Shown: piece by piece, positions 53,666 through 61,656 of the stretch
Layout: every line of letters begins with the position of its first letter
Position numbering within the stretch: the stretch's first letter is position 1
Assembly: GCF_030246885.1 (NCBI RefSeq)
Contig: NZ_CP126739.1
Span: 2,914,001-2,978,000 of the forward strand
Direction of reading: 5' to 3'
Length of the DNA stretch: 64,000 nt
Origin: Microbacterium sp. zg-B185
GTDB lineage: Bacteria; Actinomycetota; Actinomycetes; Actinomycetales; Microbacteriaceae
Notes under the pieces: model-generated
Databases searched by the model: none
What the model was told of the DNA's origin: nothing
What the model saw: only the letters and a program-made list of their open reading frames with translations
Program-made: the position numbers and the translations under genes

Positions 53666-53923
53666 GGCGATCGGACTCACTTCCCCCGCTGAAACTGACC
53701 CGGCAGACCGTCTCGGCCGCTCGTTACCGACACTAGGGCGCCGCGGTCCCGCATCCGTATCGGCAGGGCGGATCTTCATGCGTTCGCGGAAATATTGAGG
53801 TGGGATGCCGAGATCTTCAGCCAACCTTGCGCCCGCCCGCCCGCGCGCGCGTTCGCCGACGTCGTGATGCGGTATCACGTGCGACTCCGCGATGCCAGCC
53901 ACCACTCCCGGGACCGCCCCGGA

Positions 53924-53929
53924 TAGACT
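53924..53929 (+). promoter_or_regulatory. Putative -10 element (TAGACT), leaderless start of kinase gene
   Basis: TAGACT lies seven bases before GTG 53937 with no Shine-Dalgarno sequence, the same geometry as at 47047. Located in the 271-base gap that separates this kinase from the divergent GT2 synthase. Confidence 0.45.
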
Positions 53930-53936
53930 CGCGAAT

Positions 53937-55589
53937 GTGACCACCGGGGGTAGACGTCGGGCGCTCCCGATGGGGGCGCCCGACGTCCGCACGCGCTCGA
54001 TCTGGATGACGCAGTTGGTCCTGGCCGCCAGTGTCGTCGTGATCGGTCTGCTCGTCCTCGCCGTGCAGCCGCAGCTGTTCGCGGTGTGGACGTTCACCGC
54101 CGGCCTCACCGCGATCATCCTGTTCACGCTGGCCACGTTGATCGTGCCCTGGTCGCGCCTGCCGAAGGTCGCTGTGCTGACCGTCCCCTTCTTGGACGCG
54201 CTCGCGATCGGATTCATCGGCATCACCACCGAACAGGCATTCAGCTTTCTGTGGGTGTTCCCGGTGATGTGGGTGTCGATGAACTTCCGCGCCGAGACGA
54301 TCGGGGCGATGCTCGGCGTGATCGGCGCCATCCTGCTGATCGACGCGACGGCGCCATGGGGAACCGGACCGACGCTGACGATCTTCATCGTCATGCTGTC
54401 GCTGACCTTCATCGGCATCACCACCCACCTGGCGATCCGCCGGACGCGCTCACTGCGGCGGCTGCTGATCCGCCAGGCCGGGCGCCTGAACGCGACGGCC
54501 GACCGCCGCAAGGACCAGGAGCGCAGCGCCCGCGAGATCCTGAACGGCGTCGACACCGGGATCGCACGGATCTCCAAGGCCGGTGCCGTGCTCGCCGTGA
54601 ACGACTCCTACACCCGGCTGTACGCGCTCGATCCGCTGGACCCCAGTCTTCCGGCGCGGTCGGTCGAGTACACCGGCCTTCGCGAGATGCCCATCCCCGC
54701 GATGGACCGTCCGTTCGCGCGGGCCGCGCGCGGTGAGACCTTCTCCGACGTCCGCGTCTGGCTGTTCACCCCGAAGGGCGAATGGCACGCGCTGTCGGTC
54801 AGCACCAAGCGAGTGCAGGCTTCCGCGCGCGAGGAGCCCAGCCACCTCCTCGTCGTCAACGACATCACGGACATCACCCATGCCGAACGCGAGCGCGCGA
54901 GGCTGGCGGCGATCGCGTCGCACGAGCTCAAGCATCCGCTGACCGTCCTGATCGGAAACGCCGAACTCGCCCTCGAGAGCGATGACCTGACCCCCAAGAC
55001 GCGACAGCGCATCGAAACCATGCTGGGGGCGAGCAATCGGATGGTGGAGATGACGGCGAGCATGCTCACCTCTTCGCGGACCACAGGAAATTACACCCAC
55101 GACGAGATCGACCTGTCCGAGATCGTCGCCGACTCCGTCGCCTCGTTCAGCCCGACCGCACGCGCACACAACGTCACGATCGACACTCCGGTCGCCAACC
55201 CGCTGCTCATCGTCGGCGATGCCTTCCGGCTTCGGCAGGTGATCGACAACCTGCTCAGCAACGCGATCAAGTACACGCCCTCGGGCGGACGCATCCAGAT
55301 CCGGACCCGGCGCGACGGGACGACCGCGGAGTTCGTCGTGGCCGACACCGGCATCGGGGTGTCCGCGGAGGAGCTGCCGAAGCTGTTCGACCCGTACTAC
55401 CGGGCGCCGGCCGCGAAGGAGACGGCGACCGGAACCGGCCTGGGGCTGGGCATCACGCACGAGATCGTCACCTCGCACAACGGGACGCTCTCGATCGAGA
55501 GCGAGACCGGCGTCGGCACGACCGTGACGGTGCGGCTGCCCACCTCCGCGGCGATCGCGTCCCGAGCCGGCGCAGGGGAGACAGCGTGA
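53937..55589 (+). CDS. Membrane PAS-histidine kinase, paralog 2
   Basis: Product of 550 residues with the same layout as the kinase at 44269: membrane sensor region (about 22-165), PAS-like domain (about 205-310; ARISKAGAVLAVNDSYTRLYALD), H-box AIASHELKHP (His329), N-box NLLSNAIKYTPSGG, G1 VADTGIGVS and G2 GTGLGLGITHE. Shared phrases in the membrane part (PDVRTRSIWMTQLVLAASVV against SDARTRSIWLWQVALAASVV) show duplication of the whole gene. GTG 53937 appears leaderless. It overlaps the following membrane protein as GTGA, as in the first copy. The likely partner is the regulator at 48971. Confidence 0.92.
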   Translation: MTTGGRRRALPMGAPDVRTRSIWMTQLVLAASVVVIGLLVLAVQPQLFAVWTFTAGLTAIILFTLATLIVPWSRLPKVAVLTVPFLDALAIGFIGITTEQAFSFLWVFPVMWVSMNFRAETIGAMLGVIGAILLIDATAPWGTGPTLTIFIVMLSLTFIGITTHLAIRRTRSLRRLLIRQAGRLNATADRRKDQERSAREILNGVDTGIARISKAGAVLAVNDSYTRLYALDPLDPSLPARSVEYTGLREMPIPAMDRPFARAARGETFSDVRVWLFTPKGEWHALSVSTKRVQASAREEPSHLLVVNDITDITHAERERARLAAIASHELKHPLTVLIGNAELALESDDLTPKTRQRIETMLGASNRMVEMTASMLTSSRTTGNYTHDEIDLSEIVADSVASFSPTARAHNVTIDTPVANPLLIVGDAFRLRQVIDNLLSNAIKYTPSGGRIQIRTRRDGTTAEFVVADTGIGVSAEELPKLFDPYYRAPAAKETATGTGLGLGITHEIVTSHNGTLSIESETGVGTTVTVRLPTSAAIASRAGAGETA

Positions 55590-56755
55590 TCGACATCGAC
55601 GCCGCATCGGGGTGGTCCTTCCAGCTCGCGCACGCCGCGCTCGCCACACTGGCGACGCTGCTCACCGTCGGCGTCGCGTTCCTGAGCAGACCGGGCAAGG
55701 CGACGCTGTACTGGTCGTGCGCCTTCACTCTCGCCATGGTCGCCACCTTCGGTGTGGCCGCAAGCGAGGCCAACGGCTCCGAGCTCATCCGGCGCATCTG
55801 CCTGGGCGCGCTGATGGGGGGCTCGGCACTGCTGTGGTCGGGCTTCCGCGCCTATTGGGCGGTGCGCCCGTTCGTCTGGGTGGGACCCGTCGTCGGCGTG
55901 CTGTCGGCGATCGCACTCGTCGCCACCGGCGACGGCGGGGGATTCAGCGTCGCCTACCGCGTGGTGTTCCTGGTCGCGTCGGCCTTCGCGATCCTGCTGT
56001 TCGTGGATTGGCTGCGCTTCGGCGATCGCGGCAACCGCCTGCTGCAGCCCCTCATGGTGATCTCGGTCGCGTTCGGTGTGGTGGGGATCGGGAACGCGGT
56101 CGCCGGCCTGATCTATCCGCCGACCACCGGGGACGATCTCATCGTCGTGCGCTCGATCTCATCGATCGGCCTGCTCCTGTACGTGGCATCCGCGCTCGTG
56201 GCCATCCTCGGCCTGTCATGGCGAGAGAGAAGCCTGCGCAGCCCGGCCGCCGCACCGTGTGACTGGGAGGCGTTCGAGCTCGGGGCGAGCGATCGCCTCG
56301 CCAGCGCGCAGCGCACCGCCGAACAGTGCTCGATCGTGTACCTGCGGATGGACGACGCCGCTGAAATCCGCCAGGCGGCGGGCACCGTGGCGCAGCTGGA
56401 GAGTGCGAAAAGCCTCACCCGGCTGATCCGGTCCGCATTTCCGCCCGACTGCAGCGTGTGCCCGGACGCGACCGGCACCTTCGTGCTGATCCCCCACCCG
56501 GACGCCACCGTGCGCGCACTCCTGAGTTCGTGCCTCGAGCAGGTCGGTCAGCTCGAAGTACCCGGCCAGCTGCCCGTTCACCCCTCGGCGAGTGCGGGAT
56601 GGGCGGCGACCTCGACGCTCGGGTACGACCTGAATACGCTGATCCTGATGAGCCGCGAGGCGGCGATCCTGGCCAGCCAGAACGGCGGCGACCGCTGGGA
56701 GCGGATGAGCGCGGCCGTGGTCCGGCGGCTGCTCATGGGCGAGGGCGTCGGGTAG
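55586..56755 (+). CDS. Membrane protein with degenerate GGDEF-like C-terminal domain, paralog 2
   Basis: Product of 389 residues. The membrane region (about 10-215, seven segments) carries ATLLTVGVAFLSRPGKATLYW, matching the paralog at 45891. The cytoplasmic domain (about 220-385) ends HPSASAGWAATSTLGYDLNTLI and NGGDRWERM, again like the end of a GGDEF domain, with no GGDEF loop, so cyclase activity is unlikely. The overlap GTGA with the kinase is preserved between copies, which argues that kinase and membrane protein work as a unit. The output is unknown. Confidence 0.7.
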   Translation: MIDIDAASGWSFQLAHAALATLATLLTVGVAFLSRPGKATLYWSCAFTLAMVATFGVAASEANGSELIRRICLGALMGGSALLWSGFRAYWAVRPFVWVGPVVGVLSAIALVATGDGGGFSVAYRVVFLVASAFAILLFVDWLRFGDRGNRLLQPLMVISVAFGVVGIGNAVAGLIYPPTTGDDLIVVRSISSIGLLLYVASALVAILGLSWRERSLRSPAAAPCDWEAFELGASDRLASAQRTAEQCSIVYLRMDDAAEIRQAAGTVAQLESAKSLTRLIRSAFPPDCSVCPDATGTFVLIPHPDATVRALLSSCLEQVGQLEVPGQLPVHPSASAGWAATSTLGYDLNTLILMSREAAILASQNGGDRWERMSAAVVRRLLMGEGVG

Positions 56756-56938
56756 CTTCGGCGCTCTGCGCTGGTCCGGCCGCCGGATCGACGCGCGATC
56801 AGCGACCACGATGCTTGCCGATACCTGCGGCGGCCCGTAGTCTGGAGAGACTGGCACCGCAGCTTCTGCTGGCGGTGCCTCCGTCTTGATGCCGACCCTC
56901 CGCACTCGATGCCGCCCCCCGCACCGCGAGAGAGATCC

Positions 56939-57490
56939 ATGAAGCACCCCGTTCGCACACTTCTGACGGCCTCGGCCTTCGCCGCCTTGGTTGCCCTGGC
57001 ACTGCCCTCCGCGGCATCCGCCAATGCGATCTACCCTCCGTCGGGGTCGTGCACCGTCTCGCCCGCCACGGCTTCTGCCGGTGAGACGCTGCGGTTCCAG
57101 TGCGCGGCCGAGACATTCTCGCCGGACGAGCCGGTCACGATCACGGTGACGGGTGAGAACGGCTCGGGAGCCTCGATCGGCATGATCAAGTTCGCGATCA
57201 GCACCGCCAGCGGTACCGCGCGGTCCACGGAGATCGGCTCGCTTCCCGCGGTGCCGATCACGCTGCCCTCGAACGCGAGCGGCACGTACATCATCGCCGC
57301 CGTCTCGCCGACCTCCGCCGGCAGCACGGCCGCCGCGACAGTCAGCAACGCCAGCGGCGGACTGCCCACCACCGGCATGGACAGCGCGTCGCTGACCGGT
57401 CTGTGGATCGGCGGAGGCGCGCTCGTGCTCGCCGGCGCCGCCCTCGGTGTGACGGCGATGGTACGCCGCTCACGCAACAACGCGGACTGA
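56939..57490 (+). CDS. Small LPXTG-anchored wall protein
   Basis: Product of 183 residues: signal peptide (about 1-29, cleavage near ASANA), one beta-rich domain with two Cys (GSCTVSPATASAGETLRFQC) that recalls an Ig-like fold, a Ser/Gly/Ala linker, LPTTG at 142-146, a membrane span and RRSRNNAD tail. Sortase would anchor it to the wall. GAGAGAG lies just before ATG 56939, and TAGTCT at 56838-56843 may be a -10 element. Its single-domain plan suggests a spacer or minor surface protein. No sortase is in the window. Two kinds of LPXTG protein in one glycan locus is consistent with a wall-associated glycan layer. Confidence 0.83.
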   Translation: MKHPVRTLLTASAFAALVALALPSAASANAIYPPSGSCTVSPATASAGETLRFQCAAETFSPDEPVTITVTGENGSGASIGMIKFAISTASGTARSTEIGSLPAVPITLPSNASGTYIIAAVSPTSAGSTAAATVSNASGGLPTTGMDSASLTGLWIGGGALVLAGAALGVTAMVRRSRNNAD

Positions 57491-57534
57491 GCGACCTCGC
57501 GTCGGGCGGCGACCGGTTCGGTCGCTGCGCCGCG

Positions 57535-57603
57535 GTCCGGGTCAGGCGGCGTTCGCCGTCCGGGTCAGGCGGCGTTCGCGGTCCGGGTCAGGCGGCGTTC
57601 GCC
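57535..57603. repeat. 23-bp tandem repeat, three copies
   Basis: Units GTCCGGGTCAGGCGGCGTTC + GCC/GCG/GCC start at 57535, 57558 and 57581 and are identical except for the last base. The third unit runs into the 3' end of the minus-strand EEP gene (stop at 57588), so it encodes that protein's last residues (AANAA). No gene lies between 57491 and 57587. Confidence 0.92.
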
Positions 57604-58280
57604 GCGGACTGGCTGGTGATGTGCGCGGTCACCAGGATCGGCAGGTGGTCGCTGAGGCCCTGCGGCAGTGTCCGGACGCGGTCGATCGTGAACCCGACGG
57701 AGGTTGCGAAGTCATAGTGTCCGCGGAAGAACCGGTAGCGCGTGTATGTGCGCGCGTCGCTGAGGTTCAGCTCGTACCCGTGCTCGCGGATCTTCTGCCC
57801 CAGGTTCTCCTTGAACACCGGATAGTTGTAGTCTCCCACCATCAGCACCGGAATGCCTTCGCCCAACTGCTGCAGTTCGGTCAGCGCGGTGCGGATCTGG
57901 TGGCGACGGAGTGAGTTCAGCGCGGTGAGCGGCGCGGCGTGGAAGGATCCGACGATCACGTCGCGGTTCTGGTCGATGTCGTGCAGCCGGACGCCCAGCA
58001 TCCGCTCTTCAGCGGGCTTGAGCACGCGGTCGTGCATGGACTTCTTCAGAGCCATGGAGCGGACATCCACGAGGCGGAACGTGTTCTCGCGATAGTAGAC
58101 GGCCAGGCCGAGGCGGTTGCGCGAGGTGGCGTTGGCCAGGCGGAGCCCGCCGATCGTGTCGGGCATGCTCGTGGTGTCGCACTCCTGGAGGCAGAGCACG
58201 TCCGCGCTGTGACGGGAGACGAGTGCCGCGAGCTCGCCCGCGGCGCGATGCTTGCGCAAGTTGTAGGAGATCACCTTCAT
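57588..58280 (-). CDS. Endonuclease/exonuclease/phosphatase (EEP) family protein
   Basis: Product of 230 residues, Mg-dependent phosphoesterase fold of the DNase I type. The motifs are in order: MKVISYNLRKH, LCLQECD (Mg-binding Glu), GSFHAAPL, VGDYNYP (catalytic Asp-Asn pair in the usual GDxN) and SDHLPILV (the closing SDH). No signal peptide, so it acts in the cytoplasm. Substrate could be nucleic acid, phospholipid head group or inositol phosphate; the family does not say. AGCCTA at 58290-58295 (TAGGCT on the coding strand) lies nine bases before the start without a Shine-Dalgarno sequence, suggesting a very short leader. The last codons lie in a tandem repeat. Confidence 0.88.
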   Translation of the reverse strand: MKVISYNLRKHRAAGELAALVSRHSADVLCLQECDTTSMPDTIGGLRLANATSRNRLGLAVYYRENTFRLVDVRSMALKKSMHDRVLKPAEERMLGVRLHDIDQNRDVIVGSFHAAPLTALNSLRRHQIRTALTELQQLGEGIPVLMVGDYNYPVFKENLGQKIREHGYELNLSDARTYTRYRFFRGHYDFATSVGFTIDRVRTLPQGLSDHLPILVTAHITSQSAANAA

Positions 58281-58878
58281 AGCGATCCCAGCCTATGACG
58301 CCCCGCTTTCCGGGGCATGCACCCTTGACAATGACATGCCGATTTCCCAGCCCTCGCCCGGGTTCCCGGGCGCCGGCCCCGCCCCGCCGCCAGTGCGCGT
58401 CGCCGCCCGCGAGGTGCACGTTGCTGCCCGTGAGAGTGCACGTCACCACTGCCCACAGTGCGCGTTACTGCCCGCGAGAGTACACGTCACCACTGCCCAG
58501 AGTGCGCGTTGCTGCCCGCGAGAGTGCGTGTCCCCGGCGCTCGCGGTGCGGCTTTCGGCCCCCGAGAGTGCACGCCTGCAGCAGGTGCGCCTCCGTGTGC
58601 AACCCGGTCAGGCGCTCTGCGTCCCCCAACACGCACCCTCGGCAGCAGGGGGACGCACCCTCCGCAACGACGACATGCACTCGCGCGGGCGGCGAGATGC
58701 ACTCTCGGCAGCAGGGACGTGCACTCTCGGCAGCAGGGACGTGCACTCTCGACAGCAGGGACATGCACTCGCGCGGGCGGGGACATGCACCCCCGGCGGC
58801 GAGGATGGGCCCGCGATGTACGAAAACCTGCGCCCGGCCACTCCTGCACGGGGACAGGACCGAGGACAGGGACCCCGC
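58281..58878. other. 598-base intergenic region filled mostly by a 22-bp repeat array
   Basis: No gene is supported here. Long open frames on both strands exist only because the 22-base units keep several frames open; their products are low-complexity Arg/Ala/Cys repeats. The first 110 bases contain the start signals of the EEP gene; the last 70 (after about 58812) contain AGGACAGGG ahead of the ATG at 58879. Confidence 0.7.
58392..58812. repeat. Array of degenerate 22-bp repeats in two opposite orientations
   Basis: Plus-oriented units, for example AGTGCGCGTTGCTGCCCGCG+AG, start at 58392, 58414 (21 nt), 58435, 58457, 58479, 58501, 58523 and 58545, with decay after about 58567. From about 58628 to 58806 the units run in the opposite sense, such as GACGTGCACTCTCGGCAGCA+GG, again with a 22-base period. 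The shared core is GAGAGTGCACGT, or its complement, with a CTGCC block. The arms face each other, so a transcript could fold into large hairpins. Confidence 0.88.
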
Positions 58879-59364
58879 ATGACCACGAGAATGATGCACC
58901 CGAAGCGCGCCGCGCGCGTGCGCCCGCGGCGGCTCGATACCGCCAGCACCGCCAGCCCGGCATCCCCCGACGACTCCGGGGGCTCCCTCGCCGAGGCGGT
59001 CCGGATCGCCCGTCAGGCGCGGATCGCGGCCGAGCGCGCGCTGCGCCGAAGCGAGATCGAACGTGATCGCGCCGGACGCGCGCTCGAGCTGACCCTCCCG
59101 CCGCGGATCGATGAGACCGAACGTACCCGGCTGCGCGCCGTCCACTCGGATGCCGCCGCCGCCGTCCGCGAGGCACGAGCAGCGGTCGATCGGGCGCGCG
59201 CCGTCGAGGATGCCGCGACCGCGATCCGCGACAACGCCGACGACGACGGGAGCCGTCTGAGCCAGGACCTCGCACGGAGTCTGCTGCGGTTCCTCGAGTC
59301 CCGGCGCGCCGCAGGAGCCGGGGCCGACTCGACCTCCGCCCCGCTCAGCGCACGATCGACGTGA
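58879..59364 (+). CDS. Hypothetical helical (coiled-coil-like) protein
   Basis: Product of 161 residues, not recognised. It is Arg- and Ala-rich, with a basic N-terminus (HPKRAARVRPRR) and a long charged helical region (about 40-125; ARIAAERALRRSEIERDRAG and VREARAAVDRARAVEDAAT) of coiled-coil character. No membrane or signal segment. AGGACAGGG lies seven bases before ATG 58879. It converges on the universal stress gene and overlaps it by 20 bases at the 3' ends. Gene status is moderately supported by start signal and third-position GC; function is unknown. Confidence 0.55.
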   Translation: MTTRMMHPKRAARVRPRRLDTASTASPASPDDSGGSLAEAVRIARQARIAAERALRRSEIERDRAGRALELTLPPRIDETERTRLRAVHSDAAAAVREARAAVDRARAVEDAATAIRDNADDDGSRLSQDLARSLLRFLESRRAAGAGADSTSAPLSARST

Positions 59365-60184
59365 TCGTCGCCAGCCGAGCCAGCACCTCTTCGCTGATCG
59401 AACCGAGCAGGAGGCGCGCGACGGCGCCACGACCGTGCGAGCCCAGCACCGCGAGTCGCGCGGATCCGGCCATTCGGTTCAGGATCTCGGACGGGTACCC
59501 TTCCTCGACGTGCTTGACGATCTCCAGATCCGGATAGTCCTGCCGCAGTCCGGCAACCGACAGCGCGAGCGCCTCCTCGGCCAGCGACTGCATGTTGCGC
59601 AGATACTCCTCGGGATACACGCCCGGGTTGTGCGGAGTGACGACCGGCGTCCACACGGTGACGACGGTGAGCGGCTCGCGCATCCGGTCGGCCTCAGCCG
59701 CGGCGAAGGCGATCGCCCGCTCCGACACATCCGACCCGTCCGCGCCGACCAGCACACCCGACCGCCCGGACACGTCCAGATCCGGAACCACGACCACCGG
59801 GCAGCGCGCTCCGGACACGATCCGCACACCATGGGCACCGCGCGCGGGCCCGGAGTCCGGACCGCGGTAGTCGCTGCCGATCACCAGAAGGGCGGCATCC
59901 GCTGCGGCATCGATCAGACGCTTGACCGGGTTGCCCCGCTCGACCCGCACGGTCGCGACGACGCCGCGCTCCTCGATCCGCCGCACCTCGTCCTCGAGGC
60001 GCTGACGGCTCGTTTCCATGGCCTCCTCGATGACCGCGCGCTCTCCCACCGCGCCGACCGCTCCGCCGACCACGGAGATGAGTTCGACGGTCTGCCGCCG
60101 ATCGGCCGCCCGCTGCACGGCCCAGTCCAGGGCGCGGCGCGACACCGGCGCATCGGTGATTCCTACGACAATCCTGTTGGTCAC
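59345..60184 (-). CDS. Universal stress protein, tandem UspA domains
   Basis: Product of 279 residues with two UspA domains (about 3-135 and 143-279). The first has IVVGITDAP and LLVIGSDYRGPDSGPARGAH; the second has VLVGADGSDVSERAI and LAVLGSHGRGAVARLLLGSI, the latter close to the ATP-binding G-x2-G-x9-G-[ST] pattern. Tandem proteins of this type are common in actinobacteria and are often linked to dormancy or stress. GTG 60184 follows AGAGGGGGA. It is a single gene, GC-rich and unrelated in function to the glycan loci. Confidence 0.92.
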   Translation of the reverse strand: MTNRIVVGITDAPVSRRALDWAVQRAADRRQTVELISVVGGAVGAVGERAVIEEAMETSRQRLEDEVRRIEERGVVATVRVERGNPVKRLIDAAADAALLVIGSDYRGPDSGPARGAHGVRIVSGARCPVVVVPDLDVSGRSGVLVGADGSDVSERAIAFAAAEADRMREPLTVVTVWTPVVTPHNPGVYPEEYLRNMQSLAEEALALSVAGLRQDYPDLEIVKHVEEGYPSEILNRMAGSARLAVLGSHGRGAVARLLLGSISEEVLARLATITSIVR

Positions 60185-60360
60185 GTTGTCCCCCTCTTCC
60201 TCCAACCTACGCCGGAAGGGCGCGCCGGCGGGCGGGGGCGACCGGCTCGGCGCGCTTCGGAGGACGATCGGATGCCACGGCCGCACTCGCCGGCCACCTC
60301 CGTCCGCCGCACCGGATCCCGCTCACTGCCGCTGCGAAACAGGCGGGCAAACGCTCGCGT

Positions 60361-61392
60361 TCACTCGAGGTCGCGCCGGGCTCGAGTCTGCTCGGCACGC
60401 CGGGCGAGGAGTTCATCGGAGGGATAGCCGACCTCGGTGAGGGTCAGTCCGCGCGCGGCGATCACGGTGAAGTCGCTCGTGCGCAGGCCTTCGTCTCGGA
60501 TGTCCCGCACGTCATCGACATCCAGCCGGCCCTGACCCACCGCCACACACGCGCCGACGAGCGCGCGGACCATGCTGTGGCAGAACGCGTCCGCTTTCAC
60601 GTTCGCGACCAGGACGCCCTCGGCATCCCGTCGCCAGTCGAACTCGAGCAGGGTTCTGATGGTCGTGGCCATCTCGCGGGGTTTGCAGTACGCCGCGAAG
60701 TCGTGCAGGCCGATCAGCGATCGCGCCGCGGCATCCATCGCCTGCTCGTCCAGCGCCGCCCGCACGGTGGTGGTGCGGTGACGCTCGAGGGGGTCGTAGC
60801 CGGTGACGGTGTCGGAGATCCGATAGGAGTAGCGCCGCCACACCGCCGAGAAACGGGCGTCGAAGCCTTCGGGCGCGACGGATGAGTGATGCACCGCGAC
60901 GTCGGAGTACGACCCGACGACGCCGCGCACGCGCGCCGCGAGTCGGGCGGCCGCCGCGGCGAGGCCGGGATCGGGCGCGGAAGCGGGGACGGTCAGATCG
61001 GGCGGCGGGGTGGCAGCGGTCGGATCGGGCGCGGAAGCGGGGACCGTCCGGTCGGGCGGCAGGGTGGCAGCGGTCGGATCGGGCGCGGAAGCGGGGACGG
61101 TGGCATTGGGAGCTGCGGTGGGCGCCCCGGGATGGCGGTCGGCCGCCCCGGCGACGCCGACTCGGCTCCGCCGCAGCCGCGCCACCTGGTTCGCGGCGAG
61201 GTCGACGTGGGCGACCTGTCCCGTGGCGTGCACTCCGGCATCGGTCCGACCCGCGACGACGAGCGACGCGGTGCCGCCGAGGATGCGCTCCAGCGCGCCC
61301 TCGACCGTCCCCTGCACCGTGCGGAGGCCGGGCTGGCGCGCCCAGCCGCGAAAGTGCGTCCCGTCGTAGGCGATGTCGAGACGGATGCGCAC
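60361..61392 (-). CDS. truA: tRNA pseudouridine(38-40) synthase, with low-complexity insertion
   Basis: Makes pseudouridine at positions 38-40 of tRNA anticodon arms. Product of 343 residues, compared with about 250-290 for most TruA. RIRLDIAYDGTHFRGWARQP and the catalytic AGRTDAGVHA (Asp51) open the protein; YCKPREMATTIRTL and DAFCHSMVRALVGACVAVG are the expected later motifs. Between about 83 and 142 stands a Pro/Ala/Thr/Asp insertion made of near-identical 18-residue units (VPASAPDPTAATPPPD), encoded by 54-bp DNA repeats. The start GTG has TACACT (minus strand, 61404-61399) six bases upstream and no Shine-Dalgarno sequence, so it is probably leaderless. Confidence 0.95.
   Translation of the reverse strand: MRIRLDIAYDGTHFRGWARQPGLRTVQGTVEGALERILGGTASLVVAGRTDAGVHATGQVAHVDLAANQVARLRRSRVGVAGAADRHPGAPTAAPNATVPASAPDPTAATLPPDRTVPASAPDPTAATPPPDLTVPASAPDPGLAAAAARLAARVRGVVGSYSDVAVHHSSVAPEGFDARFSAVWRRYSYRISDTVTGYDPLERHRTTTVRAALDEQAMDAAARSLIGLHDFAAYCKPREMATTIRTLLEFDWRRDAEGVLVANVKADAFCHSMVRALVGACVAVGQGRLDVDDVRDIRDEGLRTSDFTVIAARGLTLTEVGYPSDELLARRAEQTRARRDLE
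60969..61098. repeat. 54-bp tandem repeat inside truA
   Basis: The block GATCGGGCGCGGAAGCGGGG + AC recurs at 60969, 61023 and 61077, exactly 54 bases apart, with the intervening sequence also conserved between the first two units. The period is a multiple of three, so copy-number change would keep the truA frame. Confidence 0.92.
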
Positions 61393-61398
61393 CCGCTC

Positions 61399-61404
61399 AG
61401 TGTA
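61399..61404 (-). promoter_or_regulatory. Putative -10 element (TACACT) for leaderless truA
   Basis: On the minus strand TACACT ends six bases before the GTG start of truA at 61392, with no Shine-Dalgarno sequence. It matches the TAnnCT pattern before other genes here. Confidence 0.4.
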
Positions 61405-61503
61405 GTTGCGGCCCGCGGTGGGTCCCCCCTGCGGCGCTGCCCGGGACGCATGACCTCCGCGGGGGCGCATGCCCTCTTTCCCGCGCCGATCCCCAGAGCC
61501 CGG

Positions 61504-61620
61504 CACCCGTGTCCCGATAAGGCAGAGCTCCCTCACCCGTGTCCCGAAAGGGGCCGGAGAGCTTCCTCACCCGTGTCCCGATAAGGCAGTGCCCCCTCAC
61601 CCGTGTCCCGAAAGTTGTTG
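61504..61620. repeat. Four copies of CACCCGTGTCCCG at 30-34 base spacing
   Basis: CACCCGTGTCCCG followed by ATAAGG or AAAG starts at 61504, 61534, 61568 and 61598. Alternate copies are more alike (first and third end ATAAGGCAG; second and fourth end AAAG), giving a higher-order period of about 64 bases. Confidence 0.88.
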
Positions 61621-61656
61621 CCCAGCGGCCTTCCAAGCAACAACCAGTGGGACACG
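61602..61656. terminator. Interrupted inverted repeat downstream of the VanZ-like gene
   Basis: CGTGTCCC (61602-61609) pairs with GGGACACG (61649-61656) and GTTGTTG (61614-61620) with CAACAAC (61638-61644), separated by a four-base internal loop and a 17-base apical loop. It lies 70 bases past the stop of the minus-strand VanZ-like gene, a plausible terminator for it. Confidence 0.45.

Noticed and set aside
51398..53692. Long open frame (764 codons) on the plus strand opposite the GT2 synthase
   Set aside because: No start signal or family motif; the minus strand encodes a complete synthase with all catalytic motifs.
58392..58812. Possible CRISPR array
   Set aside because: The 22-base units abut directly with no unique spacers, are degenerate, occur in both orientations, and no cas gene is in the window.
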